64,000 nucleotides of DNA from Planctomycetota bacterium. Lineage in GTDB: Bacteria > Planctomycetota > Phycisphaerae > Phycisphaerales > UBA1924. Position 1 is the stretch's first letter. Each line of letters opens with the position of its first letter. A program made the translations under genes and the position numbers. The stretch is taken from contig CAUJHH010000054.1 of NCBI GenBank assembly GCA_963204725.1, positions 62,001 through 126,000 on the forward strand, written 5' to 3'. Below the pieces are notes generated by a model, which did no database searches, was not told the DNA's origin, and saw only the letters and a program-made list of their open reading frames with translations. This document shows positions 53,006 through 62,082 of this stretch, one piece after another.

Positions 53006-54771
53006 GCGGCCTCCCTCACCGGCTCGACGCGGCCCGCTATCGGCAACGCTTCGCAGTCGACGTCATCCGTCCGGGTCACCCGAAGCACCTCCTCGACGCT
53101 GGTCTTGTCGGCCAAGGCCAACTGCACACCTGCCTGCCTGAGCGACAACGCTCCGTCACGAGCCGTTTGCTCACGCAGCATCTGGCTGCTCGCCCGGCTA
53201 TGGATCATCCGACGCATCGGTTGCGTGATCTCGATGACCTCATAGACACCCAGGCGGCCCTGGAATCCGCTGTCATGGCACTGCGGACATCCGCCACCCT
53301 TCTGAAACGGGCGCCCCGCCATCGAGGCGATGCCGGCATCGGCGAGAACCTCGGGAGTCGGATAGTACTTGGTGCGGCATCCCGCGCAGATCGTTCGCGC
53401 GAGCCGCTGCGCGACAACGCCGTTCAGAGCGCTCGAGAGGAGATACGGCTCGACGTGCATGTCGAGCAGCCGCGCCACCGCGCCCACCGCATCGTTCGTG
53501 TGCAGCGTGGCGAGCACGCCGTGCCCGGTGAGGGCGGCCTGCACCGCGACCCGCGCTGTCTCCTCATCGCGGATCTCGCCGACCATGATGATGTCCGGAT
53601 CCTGCCGAAGGATACTGCGGAGAGCGCGCGCAAAGCCGAGCCCGATCTGGTCCTGGACCTGGATCTGGTTCACGCCATCAAGCTGGTACTCGACGGGATC
53701 CTCAACGGTCAGGATGTTCACCTCGGGCGAACGCAGCAGTTCGAGCGCCGAGTACAGCGTCGTCGTCTTGCCGGATCCGGTGGGACCCGTGACGAGCACC
53801 AGGCCGTGCGGCTGCTTGAGCACGAGCTTGAACCGTTGCATCGCCGCGTGCTCAAACCCGAGGTCCTCGAATCGCACCTTGAGATTCTGCTTGTCGAGGA
53901 TGCGGATCACGATCTTCTCGCCCAGCAGCGTCGGCATGCTCGAGACACGCAGATCGATCTCTCGGCCCTCCGCGACGATTCGAACGCGTCCCTCCTGCGG
54001 CAGCCGCTTCTCCGCGATGTCCATGCGCCCGATGACCTTCACGCGAGAGATCACCGCGGCGTGCATCCCAGGGGGCGGCTTCATGAGATCGCGCAGCATG
54101 CCGTCCTTGCGGTAGCGAACTCGGGTTCCGCGCTTGTCCGGCTCGATGTGGATGTCGCTTCCGCGATCCTTGACCGCAGTCAACAGGGCCACGTTCACCA
54201 GATTGACGATCGGGCTTCCCGCGACCAGCTTGTCCAGATCGGTGGCGGGTCCCTCGTCGACCGATTCACGCTCAACCACCTCAACGTCCTGCTCGGCCAG
54301 CGAGGTGAGGAACGCGTCGACATCAACGTTGCCGCCGGCGTACTTCTTGATGTACTCGCGGATGTTGGCCTCGAGCGCGAGCACCGGCCGGATCCTCCGG
54401 CACTTGGTCAGCTGACGAAGGCGGTCGATCGTCGGGAGGCTCTGCGGCTCCGCCATTGCAACCGTGAGCGTGTCGCGAACCATGAACATAGGAATCGCAC
54501 GGAGCCGCTCGGCCTCTTCCTCGCCGATCATGGCGATGAGGACCGGATCGATGAGCCCATGGCGCAGCGTCACACCCTGGATGCCGAGGCACTTGGAGAG
54601 CGATCGAACGAGGATCTGCTGGGTGATCACGCCCTGACCGACCAGCATCTCACCCAGCATCTGGCCGCTGGCTCGCTGTTCTGCCAGCGCACGCGCGAGC
54701 TGGTTCTCGGTGATCACGCCATCGGCAACGAGGAGCTCTCCGACCCGTGGCTTGGGGGTGCCTTCGCTCAC
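53002..54771 (-). CDS. Type II secretion/type IV pilus motor ATPase GspE/PilB
   Basis: 589 residues from GTG 54771, overlapping the STAS stop (GTGA). The N1/N2-like region (GELLVADGVITENQLARALA, GEMLVGQGVITQQILVRSL) is present. The ATPase core has Walker A VTGPTGSGKTTTLYSALELL, the Asp box ILTVEDPVEYQLDG, Walker B IMVGEIRDEETA and the His box LATLHTNDAVGAV. A tetracysteine zinc site follows (CAGCRTKYYPT and GGCPQCHDSGF). It powers pseudopilus assembly in the cytoplasm. Confidence 0.95.
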   Translation of the reverse strand: MSEGTPKPRVGELLVADGVITENQLARALAEQRASGQMLGEMLVGQGVITQQILVRSLSKCLGIQGVTLRHGLIDPVLIAMIGEEEAERLRAIPMFMVRDTLTVAMAEPQSLPTIDRLRQLTKCRRIRPVLALEANIREYIKKYAGGNVDVDAFLTSLAEQDVEVVERESVDEGPATDLDKLVAGSPIVNLVNVALLTAVKDRGSDIHIEPDKRGTRVRYRKDGMLRDLMKPPPGMHAAVISRVKVIGRMDIAEKRLPQEGRVRIVAEGREIDLRVSSMPTLLGEKIVIRILDKQNLKVRFEDLGFEHAAMQRFKLVLKQPHGLVLVTGPTGSGKTTTLYSALELLRSPEVNILTVEDPVEYQLDGVNQIQVQDQIGLGFARALRSILRQDPDIIMVGEIRDEETARVAVQAALTGHGVLATLHTNDAVGAVARLLDMHVEPYLLSSALNGVVAQRLARTICAGCRTKYYPTPEVLADAGIASMAGRPFQKGGGCPQCHDSGFQGRLGVYEVIEITQPMRRMIHSRASSQMLREQTARDGALSLRQAGVQLALADKTSVEEVLRVTRTDDVDCEALPIAGRVEPVREAA

Positions 54772-55103
54772 AGGAAGCTCCTGACTGCGCTCGGTACGTC
54801 CTCGAACTGCTCGATCATCTGCAGGACCTCGGTGAGGTCCATGGCTTCTCGCACGGTCTCGCACACACCGCAGAGCTTGAGCGCCTGTCCGTTGTCGGCC
54901 AGCTCATCCGCGATGTCCAGAATCGATTCCAGACCCTTGGAATCGACGAAGGGAACGTCGGACGCGTCGATGACGAGACGCCCAAGCGTTCGATGAGACG
55001 CCGCGCGGAGCGCGACTCCGAAGGTCTCCGCATCCTGCTGCGAGATCGGCCCCCGGGGCCTGATCACGGTCACGGCGCCATGTGTCTGCTCGTCGATCTT
55101 CAC
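54768..55103 (-). CDS. STAS-domain protein of the pilus operon
   Basis: 111 residues from ATG 55103. STAS features: AVTVIRPRGPISQQDAETF, then FVDSKGLESILDIADEL, in which the phospho-serine position is kept (DSKG). The domain lies between the kinase and the GspE gene and overlaps GspE. It may couple the histidine kinase output to the pilus motor, or act as anti-sigma antagonist. No partner RsbW kinase is adjacent; a second copy is at 25895-26242. Confidence 0.85.
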   Translation of the reverse strand: MKIDEQTHGAVTVIRPRGPISQQDAETFGVALRAASHRTLGRLVIDASDVPFVDSKGLESILDIADELADNGQALKLCGVCETVREAMDLTEVLQMIEQFEDVPSAVRSFL

Positions 55104-55118
55104 GGCAAACTCCTCTCA

Positions 55119-56972
55119 TCAGGCGGCGCGAGCCGGCAGCGAGATCGTGAACGTGCTTCCCTTGTCGAGTTCGGACTTGATCCCGATGTCGCCGCCGTGC
55201 AAGCGGATGACATCACGCGCGAGTGTGAGCCCAAGGCCGGTCCCCGTGATGCTGGAAATCCGGGAGTCCTTCGCGCGATAGAACTTGTCGAAGATGAGCC
55301 CCTGCTCCTCATCCTTGATACCGATGCCGGAGTCCTCGACGGCGATACGAACCTCGTCCTGCTCCCACGAGACCCTCACCGTGACCTTGCCGCCCTCTGG
55401 CGTGTACTTGAGCGCATTGCCCACGACGTTGTGAACCGCCAGAGAGAGCTTGTCGCGATCACCCTTGATCACCGGAAGCTTGGGAGGCAGCTCAAACTTG
55501 AGTGCGATGTGCTTGTCCTTGGCTTGGGCGACATACTCGCCGGAGACCGAGTCGAGGAGCTGCGCCAGACGGACCTCGCCAGCGTGTATCGACATCGAGC
55601 CCGACTCGATCTCCGCGACGCTCAGCATGTCCTGGACCAACCTCTCCAGACGCTGCGACTCGTTGTTGATGACGTTCAGGGCCTGCGCTCGCACTTCCAC
55701 CTCGGTGTCGGAGGCGTCGATCGCCTGCTCAACATAGAGGCGGATGTTCGTGAGCGGCGTCCTCAGCTCGTGAGCCGCCTGGGCCACGAAGGAGTTTCTC
55801 GCCTCCTCCGCCGCACGCTGCTGGGTGATGTCCTCTACGACAACGATCGCCGAGGCGCCGTCCTCACGCCGAATCGGCCGCACGGAGACCCGCAAGACTG
55901 TGCGCCCCTCCGATCGCTTGAGCTCAAATGAGATCCGGCGGCGCGTACCCCCGGAGATCGCTACACGAATCGCTTCATCAACTTCCGTGCTCGCGAAGCG
56001 TCCACTCGCAGTCTTGCCCACGAGCTCCTCTCGCGGCATCTCGAGCAGAAGTCCCGCGGCACCGTTCGCGTACGTCACGTCCATGTTCTCGTCGACGAGC
56101 ACAATCCCCTGCCACATGGCGTCGAATGCACCCGAGACGTTCTCCGACCCGCCCGACCCGGAGCGGCGAGTCGTTGTCGACTGGATGACTTCTGCACTGG
56201 ACTCGCGTTCTTCCCACGCCGCTCTCAGCTCCAACACACGCGCCCACGATTCGGCAACCTCGCCATACTCCGGCGCCAGTCGCACCGCTTCGGTGCTGGT
56301 CTCGCCACGCCCGAGCGCGAGCACGGCATCGCACACAACCGATTGCCGAGCCACGCGCCGGCGGATCCGTCGATACAACGTAAGCAACGCCGCCGCGCCC
56401 GCCGCACCGGAGAGCCCGATGCCCGACACGGCCTCCATCCATGACGCGTCTGCGCTGAAGAGTCCCCACGCAGCCGCACGCGACGGCGACGCCTCAAGCG
56501 TGAGCGTCCCTCGGCCTGTCACAGCGATCGGGAAGAGCCGCATCTCTCCTGTCGCCGGTGCCGTGATGCTCTCCGACAGCCACGTGTCGGGCAGATCGAT
56601 CACGTTGATCTCACTTGGATCGCTCGATGCCACGATCTGCCCGTCACCGAGCACGACGCGGCAGACTCCCAGTCGCCCACTCGAGACGCTCTCCGCAACC
56701 ATCCGCCGAAGCCCGCTCAGCCGCCCGTTCTCAATGAACTCATCCGCTGCATTGGCCAGCGTCTGTCCAACCGCGTTGACCCGATCGATCGAGCGGTCCC
56801 GCTCAAGCCTGTTGATCTCCAGGGCCGCGATCACACCCGCAGAGATCGCAACGCCCGCCACAACACCCAGCATGGCCAGCCCGATGCCGGCGACTTCCCC
56901 CTCACCTGCATTGAGGCCTCGTGCGGCGAAGCGTCGAAAGTTTGGGCGCGGTTTCTCTGAAGCGTTGGGCAT
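55119..56972 (-). CDS. PAS-domain sensor histidine kinase of the pilus operon
   Basis: 617 residues from ATG 56972; GTG 56999 adds nine codons. Two membrane segments at the N-terminus (AMLGVVAGVAISAGVIAALE; LSGAAGAAALLTLY) enclose a periplasmic domain. A PAS domain (AFDAMWQGIVLVDENMDVTY) follows, then the dimerisation motif QAAHELRTPLTNIRLYVEQA, N box (VVGNALKYTPEGG), DSGIGIKDEEQGLIFDKFYR and GTGLGLTLARDVIRLHGGD. It heads the STAS-GspE-F-PilM-N-O-pilins run, with no adjacent response regulator. Possible partner: the STAS protein or an unlinked regulator. Confidence 0.92.
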   Translation of the reverse strand: MPNASEKPRPNFRRFAARGLNAGEGEVAGIGLAMLGVVAGVAISAGVIAALEINRLERDRSIDRVNAVGQTLANAADEFIENGRLSGLRRMVAESVSSGRLGVCRVVLGDGQIVASSDPSEINVIDLPDTWLSESITAPATGEMRLFPIAVTGRGTLTLEASPSRAAAWGLFSADASWMEAVSGIGLSGAAGAAALLTLYRRIRRRVARQSVVCDAVLALGRGETSTEAVRLAPEYGEVAESWARVLELRAAWEERESSAEVIQSTTTRRSGSGGSENVSGAFDAMWQGIVLVDENMDVTYANGAAGLLLEMPREELVGKTASGRFASTEVDEAIRVAISGGTRRRISFELKRSEGRTVLRVSVRPIRREDGASAIVVVEDITQQRAAEEARNSFVAQAAHELRTPLTNIRLYVEQAIDASDTEVEVRAQALNVINNESQRLERLVQDMLSVAEIESGSMSIHAGEVRLAQLLDSVSGEYVAQAKDKHIALKFELPPKLPVIKGDRDKLSLAVHNVVGNALKYTPEGGKVTVRVSWEQDEVRIAVEDSGIGIKDEEQGLIFDKFYRAKDSRISSITGTGLGLTLARDVIRLHGGDIGIKSELDKGSTFTISLPARAA

Positions 56973-57128
56973 GTCCAAGAACCCCTTTGACGCGCACAAG
57001 GTGGCGTCTCTGGGTAATCGGACAAAAACGAGTCCCCATCAACCCGGACCAGCGATGTTCCCGGTCCGTGCCCGCCGCCAGCCCACACCACCCGATCCAG
57101 GAGCCCCACTCAAGGTCCGAGAATACAG

Positions 57129-57155
57129 GAGGCCCCGGGAAAATCCCGGGGCCTC
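57129..57155 (-). terminator. Strong hairpin between tRNA-Tyr and the kinase operon
   Basis: GAGGCCCCGGGA (57129-57140) pairs perfectly with TCCCGGGGCCTC (57144-57155) around AAA. It follows tRNA-Tyr directly on the minus strand, so it can end the tRNA transcript before the kinase operon. The run of T residues after the stem is weak. Confidence 0.6.
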
Positions 57156-57165
57156 GGCGTTCGAA

Positions 57166-57248
57166 TGGGCGCGGAGGGATTCGAACCCCCGTAGGCATAA
57201 GCCAGCGGATTTACAATCCGCCCCGATTGGCCACTCCGGCACGCGCCC
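57166..57248 (-). tRNA. tRNA-Tyr (anticodon GUA)
   Basis: 83-base tRNA on the minus strand. Acceptor GGGCGCG (5' end at 57248) pairs with CGCGCCC, with discriminator A at 57166. The anticodon stem GCGGA/TCCGC holds loop TTGTAAA with GTA, and the long variable arm marks a class II tRNA. The T arm is GGGGG-TTCGAAT-CCCTC. No CCA is encoded. Confidence 0.95.
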
Positions 57249-57355
57249 GTCACATCAGATTGTCTCCCAACCCGCCTCATCGGCCGAATCGGGGACCAGA
57301 AAGATAGCCCCTTGCCCCCCCGATCGGCAATCCGAACGGGATATTCCGCGTCGGC

Positions 57356-58861
57356 TCAGTTCCATCGACCACGCAAGAGCCCGCCCGCAATGCTCTGGAT
57401 CGGCCCGAGCACAACCGCATCTCGCCCCTTCATCGATGCGGCCGCGACAAACCCAAGCTCCGCGATCGCTTCGATCGCACGCTCAACGAGATAGCACTCG
57501 GCACAGGGGAGCGCATGGCTTCCGGATTCATCCTTCCACGCGGCGTGCGGCAGGTCGCCGACGATGCACGGCGACCCGAGTTGCATGTCCGGGCCATCGG
57601 ATACCCACGCCTCGACGATCGAGCGAAGCAGGAGCCATCCGCCACCCGCCCAGGACATCGAGCCATGGCCAGCTGCGAGGCCCCGTTCTCCCGCCTCCAG
57701 TTCCTCAAAGGTGAAACTCTCGATCGGTTCGGACCAGACGCCATAAGGGCGCCGCGCGAGCCACCGCGGCATGACCATTGCAACACCGGGGGCTGCATCG
57801 GAGTCTGCAATCGCTCTCCACCCTCTGTACCACGGCTGAGTCCTGGTACTCTGCCAGCGGGCCGGATCGGGCTCGGCTCCAAAGCCCGGACAACCAGCCA
57901 TCGACGCGTCTGCGCTCAGAATGAGCGTCGCCCCGACCGCCGCTGCGGCTTTCGTCAGATGTGCTGCTCGCTCGATCGACGCCTCATCAGCACAAACCGG
58001 TTCAACGAGAAGCACGACATCGGCAGGCCCGGAGGCATCGTCGACACCGCCGCGAATCCAGTCTTGGAGTGAATTCGTGGAAGAAGAGAGCAATCCAGCG
58101 GCATCGGCGACGCTCAAGGACATCACCTCGAATCGAACACGCTCTTCGTCCCATGCGTTCGAGGCGAGGTGATGAAGTACCCGCCAGGCTGATTCGATCC
58201 GAGCGAACCGCTCGTCTCGCAGTGCCGCACGCATCATGGCTGTCAATCGCTGGTCGATCGCTGCCAGCGCCTCTCGCGTGCCGGGCTCGGGCACGCTGGC
58301 ACCCGGTTGGTCCCCCACCACCTTGCGAATGAAAGACCGGATGTCGACGCCAGCGGGCCCACTCTGATCTTTCCGGCCCGCGCCGCTCCCTCGCCCCAGC
58401 AGCCCGGCGAGGTCGTCCGAGCCGCCAGCGGCTGGCGCGGGAGTTGATTCCGTCTTTGCGGTGCCACTCGGCCTCGCGAGCAGACCCAGACTCTCCACCT
58501 CTCGAACGGCTGCCTCGGACGTCGACGCCACCTTGAGCTGCTTGCGCAGCGCGAGCAGGCGAGCCATCCAGGGCAGCGATCTCGCGATGGCATCCGGATG
58601 AAGGCTGTCGAGTTCTCGAATCTGAAGGCGAGTCCGATCGCCTTCCCACTCAAACTCCAGGGATATTCCCAACTTGGCGATCGCTCGATCAATCTCTGCA
58701 GGCACGACCACGACCGGCTTTCCGTTCGCGTTGCCTTCCCCGCCAAAGTCACCGACGATCAGGACTCGGAGCGGTCGCTCCGGATCTTGACGCCGATTCG
58801 CCCCTCCACCCGAGGCCGAGAACCCGAGTTCGAAGTCCATTCCGCCGCGCTTCCCAGCCAT
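57356..58861 (-). CDS. TssB/TssC-like contractile-sheath domain protein
   Basis: 501 residues. The N-terminal part (about 28-115) reads like the sheath small subunit TssB: RPLRVLIVGDFGGEG and the LHPDAI motif (residues 87-92). The C-terminal part (about 195-500) resembles the large subunit TssC: ERFARIESAWRVLHHL, MPRWLARRPYGVWSEPIESF and IAELGFVAAASMKGRD. The two sheath proteins are normally separate genes; here they look fused and separated by a Pro/Ala-rich linker. No other type VI secretion gene (baseplate, Hcp, VgrG, ClpV) is in the window. It lies divergent from an FHA/Ser-Thr kinase, a combination known around type VI systems. Confidence 0.7.
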   Translation of the reverse strand: MAGKRGGMDFELGFSASGGGANRRQDPERPLRVLIVGDFGGEGNANGKPVVVVPAEIDRAIAKLGISLEFEWEGDRTRLQIRELDSLHPDAIARSLPWMARLLALRKQLKVASTSEAAVREVESLGLLARPSGTAKTESTPAPAAGGSDDLAGLLGRGSGAGRKDQSGPAGVDIRSFIRKVVGDQPGASVPEPGTREALAAIDQRLTAMMRAALRDERFARIESAWRVLHHLASNAWDEERVRFEVMSLSVADAAGLLSSSTNSLQDWIRGGVDDASGPADVVLLVEPVCADEASIERAAHLTKAAAAVGATLILSADASMAGCPGFGAEPDPARWQSTRTQPWYRGWRAIADSDAAPGVAMVMPRWLARRPYGVWSEPIESFTFEELEAGERGLAAGHGSMSWAGGGWLLLRSIVEAWVSDGPDMQLGSPCIVGDLPHAAWKDESGSHALPCAECYLVERAIEAIAELGFVAAASMKGRDAVVLGPIQSIAGGLLRGRWN

Positions 58862-58959
58862 TCTGGCACCTCACTGGTTCGTTCGACCGCAGATTCGACC
58901 GATCCCAGTCTAACTCCGAACCACCAATCGAGCCCGGAGCCTTCCGAACAGGTATATTC

Positions 58960-58979
58960 AAGAGATCAGATAGTCTCTT
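58960..58979. promoter_or_regulatory. Inverted repeat between sheath-like and kinase genes
   Basis: AAGAGA (58960-58965) and TCTCTT (58974-58979) form a 6-bp inverted repeat with an eight-base spacer. It lies in the 133-base divergent gap, just after TATATT at 58953-58958 and before the kinase start at 58995. A shared operator or promoter element is possible. Confidence 0.3.
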
Positions 58980-58994
58980 CTCGGGATCGCAGGC

Positions 58995-61655
58995 GTGCCC
59001 AAACTGTTTTCACTCCAACTCTCCTACCCGAACGGCAAGGCCGAGCGGCTCGCGCTGCGCTTCGCCGGGCCCGATTCGACACTGACGCTTGGCGCTGCCG
59101 CCAGTGCCGACCTCTGCCTGCCGAATCCGGGTGTCGAGCCCCGCCAGTGCCTATTTCGACTCCTCGACGCCGAAACGCTCTGCGTTGAGAACCTCAGCGA
59201 GTCCTCACCGACCCGCCTCAATGGGCGGCCGACTGAGGGCCCTGAAATGGTCGGCGAAGGTGATTGGGTCGAGTTCGCGGACCTTCTCATCGAGGTCGTG
59301 GCAGAGACAGCCGCCAATCCATATACGGTCGCGGACCCAGCCGAGCTCCCGAAGCCGGCAGCGGCCCCGACGCCACCGGCTCCTCCCACCCCTCCGGCCG
59401 CTCCGACTCCAGCGCCCCCCCAATCCCCTCCTCTCCCTACCCGTGAAAGGCCGGTCTCGCAAGCGAGTGGCACGCCGGCGGTGCCGAAACCAGCCAGCGT
59501 ACCGGTGCCGGCAGATCCGTCCCGCCCCGCCTCGAAGCCGAATTCCGGGCACACCTCGCGAGGAGGCACGAAGATCCCCATCCCGGGCGGTCCGGTTCCA
59601 AAGTCGGCCGTCAATCGCGCCGATACGCCGCGCCCGGCGATCCCCCGCATCGAGATCCCCCGCTCAAGGCCGCTTTCGTCGACAATGACCGCGAAGCCGG
59701 CCGCCCCCCCCACACCGCCACCGAGTCGAAGCGCGACGCCGCCCCCTGAAGCCGTCGAGCCACGCCCCATCCTCCCTCCGGCGTCCGAGACCTCATCGAA
59801 GCCCGTCGCCAAGTCCGCGCCCGCCTCGAAAAAACCGAAACCAGAGCCGGACCCCGCACCCGCGCCACCGCCCCCAGTGCCGGATCCGAATCCCTCGCCA
59901 GAGCCGGAAGCTCGCCCCCCGTCGGTGGCGCCACCCGCATCGTCTCGCCCCAGACAGGCGACATTGCGTCCTGCGACCCGCCCGCCATCGAATGCCCCCC
60001 GGCTCGCGCCGCTCTCCCAGCCCGCACCGCCTCCCCGCACGCATATTGCGTCAACTCCGCCCGCCGCGCCGACAAACCCTCTGGTCTCGCGGGGCATAAG
60101 CCAGCTCCGCGCCGAGTTGCCGCAGCAGACCTCGCCATATTCCGACGAGCACCTGCGGTTGGTCGTCGAGCGAGCACGCCACAACGCCAGCACCCTTGGG
60201 TTCACGGCCGAAGACCACATTCTCTCTTTCCTGAAGTGCGTCATTCTCGTAGGCGACGATCTCGGCTCGAGTGAGTCGAGGGTACCGGACGTTTACTTCT
60301 CCCTGAATCTCCCCGGCAAGACGCCGCTCGTGCGCATCGAGCGAGCTCTCAAGATCGCTCAACGCGTCAACGCTCGGGGGGGAGTAGGCCTCGTCGCCGT
60401 ACCCGGATTCGACAGCCCGGACGAGCGTCCGACGTCCGAGATCCGTGTGCCGCCCCCCGGCTCCATCATGGGGCAGCCACCCGCGCAGGTGCGGGTACCG
60501 ACGGTCGGGCACGGCGTCTCAGAAGAGATCCTGCCCTCGGAGCGTCAGTCTCCTTCGATCCAGCCAACCCAGCAAGGACATCGCGAGCGTGACGTAACTG
60601 ATCCTGTCGCCCCCTCGCCATCCGCGTACGCGTCAGCCCCGGAGCCCGTGCCGCACGATTCCAACAAACTTCCCGAGATCGCGGGCTTCAAGGTCCTCGA
60701 GAAGATCGGCTCGGGGGGCATGGGAACCGTGTATCGCGCCTACCACCACCGCCTTGAGGTCGAGGTCGCGATCAAGGTCTTCAAGACCCTGCATCCGGAA
60801 GCAAAGACGCTGCTCTCCCGTGAGGCGCGTGCCGCGGCCCGCCTGCAGCATCCAAACATCGTGCAGGTGCTCGATTACCAGGAATTCGGCCGTGGCGCCT
60901 ACTTCGCGATGCAACTCGTCAAGGGCGAGGATGCCCACGAGCTCATCCAGCGTGTCTCCGGGCGCCTCGTGCACGAGGCCGAGGCGGATGGCGTCGTCCG
61001 GGCCCTCGGGCTGACGAACGACCAGCTCTCTCCCGAGGCACGGTCGATCCTGCAGGGCAAGCTCCCCTGGCACCGCCTCGTCGCGTGGTGGATGGCCGGC
61101 ATCGCCGACGGGCTCGATCGCGCCCATCGCGAAGGAATCGTGCATCGCGACATCAAGCCCTCCAACCTGCTCCTGGCGCGCGACGGGCGCATGGCCATCA
61201 CCGACTTCGGCCTCGCGCTCCGGAGAGAGGACCACGCCGTCGGCGCCAACACCGCGCGCGCCGGAACACCGCGATACCTCGCTCCCGAGCGGATCGCGGA
61301 CTGGGCCTCGGGCGCCGACCTCTCCGGAACCGACGGACGCATCGACGTGTGGGCGGTCGGCGCGACCATGTACGAGTTGCTGACCTATCGGCCTGCCTAC
61401 GACGGCGCGCGCGAGGCGGTCATGCGCGACATCGTCACGCACGACCCGTTGCCCCCGTCGCAGGTCATCTGGGCCGTCCCACAGGAACTCGACAGGATCT
61501 GCCTCCAGGCGATGAAACGAAACCCGGAAGAACGATTCCAGCAGGCCGGCGAGATGGCTTCCGCCCTCCGATCCTGGCTCATGGGTGAGGGCCCCGCAAA
61601 CAAGGGCCAGGCCCAGCAGGGCGGCATCGCCGGATGGTTCAAGAAAGGGACGTGA
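58995..61655 (+). CDS. FHA-domain serine/threonine protein kinase
   Basis: 886 residues from GTG 58995. Residues about 20-105 form an FHA-like domain (LGAAASADLCLPNPGVEPRQ, NLSESSPTRLNG, GDWVEF), here degenerate in its phospho-threonine-binding loops. Residues about 115-365 are Pro/Ala/Ser-rich linker. A helical and a beta segment follow, with unknown role. The kinase begins at the glycine loop KIGSGGMGTVYRAY (about 570), with Lys in VAIKVF, catalytic HRDIKPSN (about 716) and DFGLAL (about 736). It phosphorylates Ser/Thr on target proteins. Divergent pairing with a sheath-like gene suggests it controls that system, as PpkA does in type VI secretion. Confidence 0.9.
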   Translation: MPKLFSLQLSYPNGKAERLALRFAGPDSTLTLGAAASADLCLPNPGVEPRQCLFRLLDAETLCVENLSESSPTRLNGRPTEGPEMVGEGDWVEFADLLIEVVAETAANPYTVADPAELPKPAAAPTPPAPPTPPAAPTPAPPQSPPLPTRERPVSQASGTPAVPKPASVPVPADPSRPASKPNSGHTSRGGTKIPIPGGPVPKSAVNRADTPRPAIPRIEIPRSRPLSSTMTAKPAAPPTPPPSRSATPPPEAVEPRPILPPASETSSKPVAKSAPASKKPKPEPDPAPAPPPPVPDPNPSPEPEARPPSVAPPASSRPRQATLRPATRPPSNAPRLAPLSQPAPPPRTHIASTPPAAPTNPLVSRGISQLRAELPQQTSPYSDEHLRLVVERARHNASTLGFTAEDHILSFLKCVILVGDDLGSSESRVPDVYFSLNLPGKTPLVRIERALKIAQRVNARGGVGLVAVPGFDSPDERPTSEIRVPPPGSIMGQPPAQVRVPTVGHGVSEEILPSERQSPSIQPTQQGHRERDVTDPVAPSPSAYASAPEPVPHDSNKLPEIAGFKVLEKIGSGGMGTVYRAYHHRLEVEVAIKVFKTLHPEAKTLLSREARAAARLQHPNIVQVLDYQEFGRGAYFAMQLVKGEDAHELIQRVSGRLVHEAEADGVVRALGLTNDQLSPEARSILQGKLPWHRLVAWWMAGIADGLDRAHREGIVHRDIKPSNLLLARDGRMAITDFGLALRREDHAVGANTARAGTPRYLAPERIADWASGADLSGTDGRIDVWAVGATMYELLTYRPAYDGAREAVMRDIVTHDPLPPSQVIWAVPQELDRICLQAMKRNPEERFQQAGEMASALRSWLMGEGPANKGQAQQGGIAGWFKKGT

Positions 61656-61687
61656 CGTCGGCCGCGATTCTGGGCACACTGGCCCGC

Positions 61688-62050
61688 TCAGTCCTTGAAC
61701 ATCTTCAGCGGCCGCGGACCCGAGCAGCAGATCGGTCGGCCATCGTCGGGCTGGCAGCATCCGCCGCCCGTGCCGGTGCCGACTTGATCGGAGTCGGGAG
61801 CATGGTCTTCGTGACCTGCGAACACCGCCGCGGCGGCGATAAGCCCGAAGCACGCGAGCGGCACCCACACCGGCACCCACACGCCAAATCGCGGCAGCAC
61901 GATCCAGCAGCCCGCCGCGATGGCACACGAGATGACAAACGCGATCACGAGACGCCGGCCGACGCCACGGCCGGATCGGTCGCCGTCGAATCCGCTCGCG
62001 TGCACGAAGTCCGTCTGATCGAGTTGGCTCGTGCGATCAATACGGCCCAT
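61688..62050 (-). CDS. Small membrane protein with Cys-rich tail
   Basis: 120 residues from ATG 62050. Two membrane segments (LVIAFVISCAIAAGCWIVL; VWVPLACFGLIAAAAVFAG) are followed by a short His-Glu-Asp-His motif (HEDHAPD) and a tail with two Cys pairs (GGGCCQPDDGRPICCSGPRP) ending in LKMFKD. The double CC motif could bind metal or form disulfides. I do not recognise the family. It follows the E2 gene on the same strand after 32 bases and may be co-transcribed. Confidence 0.6.
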   Translation of the reverse strand: MGRIDRTSQLDQTDFVHASGFDGDRSGRGVGRRLVIAFVISCAIAAGCWIVLPRFGVWVPVWVPLACFGLIAAAAVFAGHEDHAPDSDQVGTGTGGGCCQPDDGRPICCSGPRPLKMFKD

Positions 62051-62082
62051 GCCTCACCGCGCTTTCGGATCGAGTGCGTGCC

